Shown: in pieces, positions 6,347 through 6,908 of the stretch
Layout of the letters: every line of letters begins with the position of its first letter
How positions within the stretch are numbered: the stretch's first letter is position 1
DNA from: Chthonomonas sp. UBA2391
Lineage (GTDB): Bacteria; Armatimonadota; Fimbriimonadia; Fimbriimonadales; Fimbriimonadaceae
Assembly (NCBI GenBank): GCA_002343825.1
Contig: DDSL01000137.1
Span: 690 to 7,597 of the forward strand
Reading direction: 5' to 3'
Length of the DNA: 6,908 nt
Translations under genes and position numbers: made by a program
Notes under the pieces: generated by a model
What the model was told of the DNA's origin: nothing
Seen by the model: the letters and a program-made list of their open reading frames with translations, nothing else
The model's database searches: none

Positions 6347-6435
6347 CAGACAGAAAAAGGCAATCTTAGGGGCGACCCTCTGAGCGCAAAGCCTAGGATC
6401 TCAGGTCCGCCTGAGACAGCCGGGATGCCTGTCGG
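6347..6435 (+). ncRNA. Cyclic-di-GMP-I (GEMM-I) riboswitch aptamer
   Basis: The core consensus is visible: GGCAATC (6359-6365, for GGCAAACC), CGCAAAGCC (6385-6393) and AGCCGGGATGCC (6418-6429, for AGCCGGGUUGCC). GGC 6359-6361 pairs with GCC 6391-6393. Inside it, AGGG/CCCT (6368-6371, 6376-6379) is capped by a GCGA tetraloop, the GNRA loop expected to dock on the second hairpin. That hairpin has CTCAGG/CCTGAG (6400-6405, 6410-6415) with a TCCG loop. Closing stem P1 is GACAG (6349-6353) with CTGTC (6429-6433). The ligand-contact positions appear intact: a G in GGC, the A in CAAAG and C6428. G at the position where cGAMP-type variants carry A argues for c-di-GMP. It lies directly ahead of flgM, whose ribosome site is 23 bases beyond the aptamer. 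Confidence 0.87.
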
Positions 6436-6462
6436 AGTAACGCGAACGGCCAAAAACAGGAG
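6428..6462 (+). promoter_or_regulatory. Riboswitch expression platform with flgM Shine-Dalgarno site
   Basis: AGGAG (6458-6462) is a strong ribosome site 6 bases before ATG 6469. ACAGG (6456-6460), which contains most of it, is perfectly complementary to CCTGT (6428-6432), the 3' strand of the aptamer including the ligand-contacting C. Aptamer P1 and SD sequestration thus exclude each other. This predicts translation OFF without ligand and ON with c-di-GMP. The pairing is seen; the direction is inferred. There is no hairpin plus U-tract in this stretch, so control at translation fits better than transcription termination. Confidence 0.6.
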
Positions 6463-6468
6463 TTAAAC

Positions 6469-6735
6469 ATGCGAATCTCTGACGAACAAGTACAAAAGAT
6501 CCTCCAGATGGGAGGAGTTTCGCTCTTCGAAAGCGAAACCGGTTTTGAAACGTCCCCCAAGGACACCGATCAGGAGCTGATCAAGCAACTGACGACCGAA
6601 ATTCTGGCGATGCCGGATCGCGAAGCCGCGATCATGGAGCTGAAAGCCCGCATTGAGGCGGGCGAGTATAAGCCGTCGGGTGAAGAAATCGCAGACGCGA
6701 TGATCCGACGCCACATCGCTGATCGAATGCGGTAA
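6469..6735 (+). CDS. flgM: Anti-sigma-28 factor FlgM
   Basis: FlgM binds and inhibits the flagellar sigma factor (sigma-28, FliA/SigD) until the hook-basal body is complete, when it is exported through the flagellar secretion channel in many bacteria. The 88-residue product fits the family (about 85-100). The N-terminus MRISDEQVQKILQ is the opening common in Gram-positive and deltaproteobacterial members. The middle (about 17-50) is polar and probably unfolded. The C-terminal sigma-binding part has the family signature of a helix, a turn and a second helix: AIMELKARIEAGEYKP (54-69), then SGEEIADAMIRRHIADRMR (70-88), compare the AIxxGxYxVxxxxIAxxLL pattern. ATG 6469 is backed by AGGAG. It is preceded by the c-di-GMP riboswitch and followed after 7 bases by a secreted-protein ORF. 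The composition is like its neighbours. Confidence 0.85.
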   Translation: MRISDEQVQKILQMGGVSLFESETGFETSPKDTDQELIKQLTTEILAMPDREAAIMELKARIEAGEYKPSGEEIADAMIRRHIADRMR

Positions 6736-6742
6736 GGCCCCA

Positions 6743-6908
6743 ATGGCCTTGCCTTGGACTGAGCACCGGAGCCTTGCGCTTGCGGTGCTCTTTCTTTTGG
6801 TGACGGGCGGGATTTTGGTGCAAGCTGACACAGTCGTAACACAGCCATTGCTGTTGGCTCCGAAGCACAAACGATGGCCGCTCGCCGAGGCGCAGCCCGA
6901 GTTCCGGG
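6743..6908 (+). CDS. Secreted or membrane protein of unknown function (3' end outside window)
   Basis: From ATG 6743 the frame stays open to the window end, giving 55 residues. It starts MALPWTEHRSLALAVLFLLV and shows a signal-peptide layout: a short n-region with one Arg, a hydrophobic core at about 11-26, and a possible cleavage after VQA (residue 28) before DTVVTQPLLLAPKHKRWP. Too little is present to name a family. Its place after flgM suggests a flagellar or envelope protein such as an assembly factor, but no motif shows that. It begins 7 bases after the flgM stop, with AAGG (6734-6737) as a weak ribosome site overlapping that stop, so translation is probably coupled. A terminator-like hairpin lies inside its first codons. 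GTG 6785 in the same frame is a less likely start because it would lose the charged n-region. Confidence 0.55.
   Translation, partial: MALPWTEHRSLALAVLFLLVTGGILVQADTVVTQPLLLAPKHKRWPLAEAQPEFR
6761..6798 (+). terminator. Intrinsic-terminator-like hairpin after flgM
   Basis: GAGCACCG (6761-6768) pairs perfectly with CGGTGCTC (6783-6790), an 8-bp GC-rich stem, with AGC/GCT (6770-6772, 6778-6780) able to extend it inside the loop. TTTCTTTT (6791-6798) follows at once. This is the best terminator shape in the window and lies 26 bases after the flgM stop. It is also within the first codons of the next open frame, so it may be a true flgM terminator, a partial or attenuating one opened by translating ribosomes, or a chance result of the signal-peptide codons. 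Confidence 0.55.

Noticed and set aside
6347..6435. cGAMP-type (GEMM-Ib) riboswitch
   Set aside because: The ligand-contact position that is A in cGAMP-responsive variants appears to be G here (GGCAATC). A c-di-GMP call is favoured, though only binding data would settle it.
5810..6453. 172- and 203-codon open frames on the minus strand
   Set aside because: They are antisense to the membrane protein and the riboswitch leader. Their repetitive Gly/Ser/Ala products mirror the Pro/Glu/Gly-rich coding strand, and the plus-strand gene has promoter, RBS and membrane anchor.
6463..6870. 135-codon open frame on the minus strand over flgM
   Set aside because: The plus-strand product is a good FlgM with strong RBS and riboswitch. 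The antisense product has no recognisable features.

Overview
The window is GC-rich (roughly 60 %), densely packed bacterial chromosome with ordinary housekeeping and flagellar-regulation content and no sign of mobile DNA. The lineage cannot be fixed from the sequence. The mix of a class-A-like RNase P RNA, an F-type ATP synthase beta gene apart from its usual operon partners, a Gfo/Idh/MocA oxidoreductase, a DUF5107-TPR protein, several genes without a clear Shine-Dalgarno site and an FlgM of the short Gram-positive/deltaproteobacterial style would suit a flagellated, free-living bacterium of a group such as Armatimonadota or a relative. That placement is a low-confidence guess.

Left part (1-5731, all minus strand). 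In transcription order: a DUF5107/TPR protein (5731-3950), tsaE (3953-3549), a Gfo/Idh/MocA-family oxidoreductase (3545-2565), nfo encoding endonuclease IV (2568-1735), the RNase P RNA gene rnpB (about 1728-1407) and atpD (1325 to the left edge, C-terminus missing). Two of the protein junctions are 4-base ATGA overlaps and one is a 3-base gap, so the four proteins look like one translationally coupled operon. rnpB begins only a few bases after the nfo stop codon, and its likely -10 box overlaps that stop. atpD has its own TATAAT and a good ribosome binding site.

Right part (5725-6908, plus strand). A strong sigma70-like promoter (TTGGCA, 17 bases, TAGAAT) drives a small membrane-anchored protein with a Pro/Glu-rich disordered tail (5774-6265). 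Next comes a 203-base leader holding a well-formed GEMM-I (cyclic-di-GMP-I) riboswitch at about 6347-6435. It lies directly in front of flgM (6469-6735), the anti-sigma-28 factor. A secreted or membrane protein of unknown function starts 7 bases after flgM and runs off the right edge. A strong intrinsic-terminator-like hairpin sits inside its signal-peptide codons.

Most interesting reading: cyclic-di-GMP appears to control synthesis of FlgM directly. Bases 6428-6433, the 3' end of the aptamer, can pair either with the aptamer 5' strand or with the flgM Shine-Dalgarno site. This predicts a translational ON switch: high c-di-GMP gives more FlgM, less sigma-28 activity and less motility. A possible sigma-28-type promoter ahead of the leader, and the hairpin behind flgM, could add autoregulation and polarity. 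The aptamer and the SD pairing are visible in the sequence. The direction of the switch and the circuit are inference.
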